64,000 bases of DNA, taken from Rhodocyclaceae bacterium (GTDB lineage Bacteria; Pseudomonadota; Gammaproteobacteria; Burkholderiales; Rhodocyclaceae). The notes under the pieces are model-generated. The model had not been told where the DNA came from. It saw nothing but the letters and a program-made list of their open reading frames with translations, and did no database searches. Below are positions 63,661 through 64,000 of this stretch, piece by piece. The position numbers were made by a program, and so were the translations under genes. Every line of letters begins with the position of its first letter. The first letter of the stretch is position 1. Location of the stretch: positions 17,545 through 81,544 of the forward strand of contig JAEUNM010000062.1 of the NCBI GenBank assembly GCA_016791105.1. The letters are read 5' to 3'.

Positions 63661-64000
63661 ATTTTCTCCACCATTTTCTCCAGAGGATCCGTGTCGCGGT
63701 GGGTGTCGCCACCCCATTGGATAAGATCCAATCCCATTTCACGCTTGAATTGCCGGGCACGCGCAAACATTTCGCGAGAAAAACCGGGGTCTGTCCCCGT
63801 TTTCCTCCACTTTTTCAGCAAGGCAGTGGCAACGTTGATTTGCTTTCGATCGAGAATTTCGCGCAGTTGCTCGCGATACAACCACGCGCGAGCGGTGCGG
63901 CGGCTTGGCGCACGGCGGATGAACGTGTCGAGGTCATCGCGCTGCTGCTCGTTCAGGCGACTACGATCCTTGAGCAGGGTCCAGCGCATGCCCTTGAGAC
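63648..64000 (-). pseudogene. ISL3-family transposase remnant (runs off the window)
   Basis: The frame is open into the window edge (LKG before MRWTLLKDRSRLNEQQRDDL), so the N-terminal part lies outside. RTARAWLYREQLREILDRKQ and INVATALLKKW match the C-terminal region of ISL3 transposases. From about nt 63804 the reading frame leaves the family and reads through a GGGGTCTGTCCCC palindrome into unrelated sequence before a stop at 63648. The conserved ISL3 C-terminal end is missing, so this copy is almost certainly inactive. Confidence 0.8.

Overview
The window is GC-rich, almost fully coding DNA from a Gram-negative proteobacterium, most likely a betaproteobacterium of the Rhodocyclales/Nitrosomonadales kind. 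That placement is inferred from gene content: a giant FAD/4Fe-4S oxidoreductase, a FocA/NirC transporter next to a kinase-phosphatase fusion, an extra IF-1 beside a cold-shock gene, an ECF11/ChrR lipid stress locus, and outer-membrane proteins. No rRNA, tRNA, CRISPR array or prophage was seen.

Layout. 1-2.5 kb: the end of an amino-acid adenylating ligase coupled to a PigA/PltE-like dehydrogenase. 2.7-10.2 kb: housekeeping enzymes (gamma-carbonic anhydrase, sirtuin, YjbQ, class II amidotransferase, HIT protein) and two large paralogues with PilZ-like C-termini. 10.3-11.7 kb: a LysR regulator divergent from doxX with a clear dyad operator. 11.8-15.4 and 18.4-23.4 kb: two lipid-modification operons joined by an ECF sigma factor and a ChrR-type zinc anti-sigma factor. 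Three TGATCC-N18-TA promoters tie them into one likely singlet-oxygen or lipid-stress regulon. An ATP-grasp gene and a Fic gene lie between them. 23.9-30.1 kb: a methyltransferase, a secreted two-domain repeat protein and the giant oxidoreductase. 30.2-33.7 kb: cobalamin-binding protein and cobT-cobS-cobC-like lower-ligand assembly. 33.7-34.35 kb: four 147-bp tandem repeats. 34.4-40.4 kb: AmpG-like permease, thioesterase and peroxide defence (ohr, katG, tpx). 41.9-44.6 kb: nitrite/formate channel and PP2C-kinase fusion behind a sigma-54 promoter with NtrC-like upstream sites.

46.3-53.8 kb: an autotransporter with HAF motifs and a GGTT linker, a 7TM-DISM histidine kinase, an outer-membrane barrel, a NarL-type response regulator and a secreted protein. 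The same 18-nt site (17/18) stands before the autotransporter and before the barrel/regulator pair, which suggests one two-component system controls both. 53.8-61.7 kb: tRNA CCA enzyme, GST, ferredoxin, two hydrolases, a NodIJ-like ABC exporter, transglutaminase and N-formylglutamate amidohydrolase. 61.7-64 kb: a RelB/RelE-type toxin-antitoxin pair with a perfect operator and flanking direct repeats, cspA-like and infA genes, and a decayed ISL3 transposase running off the end.

The strongest candidates for new biology are the three-promoter ECF11 lipid regulon, the shared operator of the two-component/autotransporter locus, and the predicted sigma-54/NtrC control of the channel plus kinase-phosphatase pair. 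All family names come from recognising motifs by eye; no database search was run.
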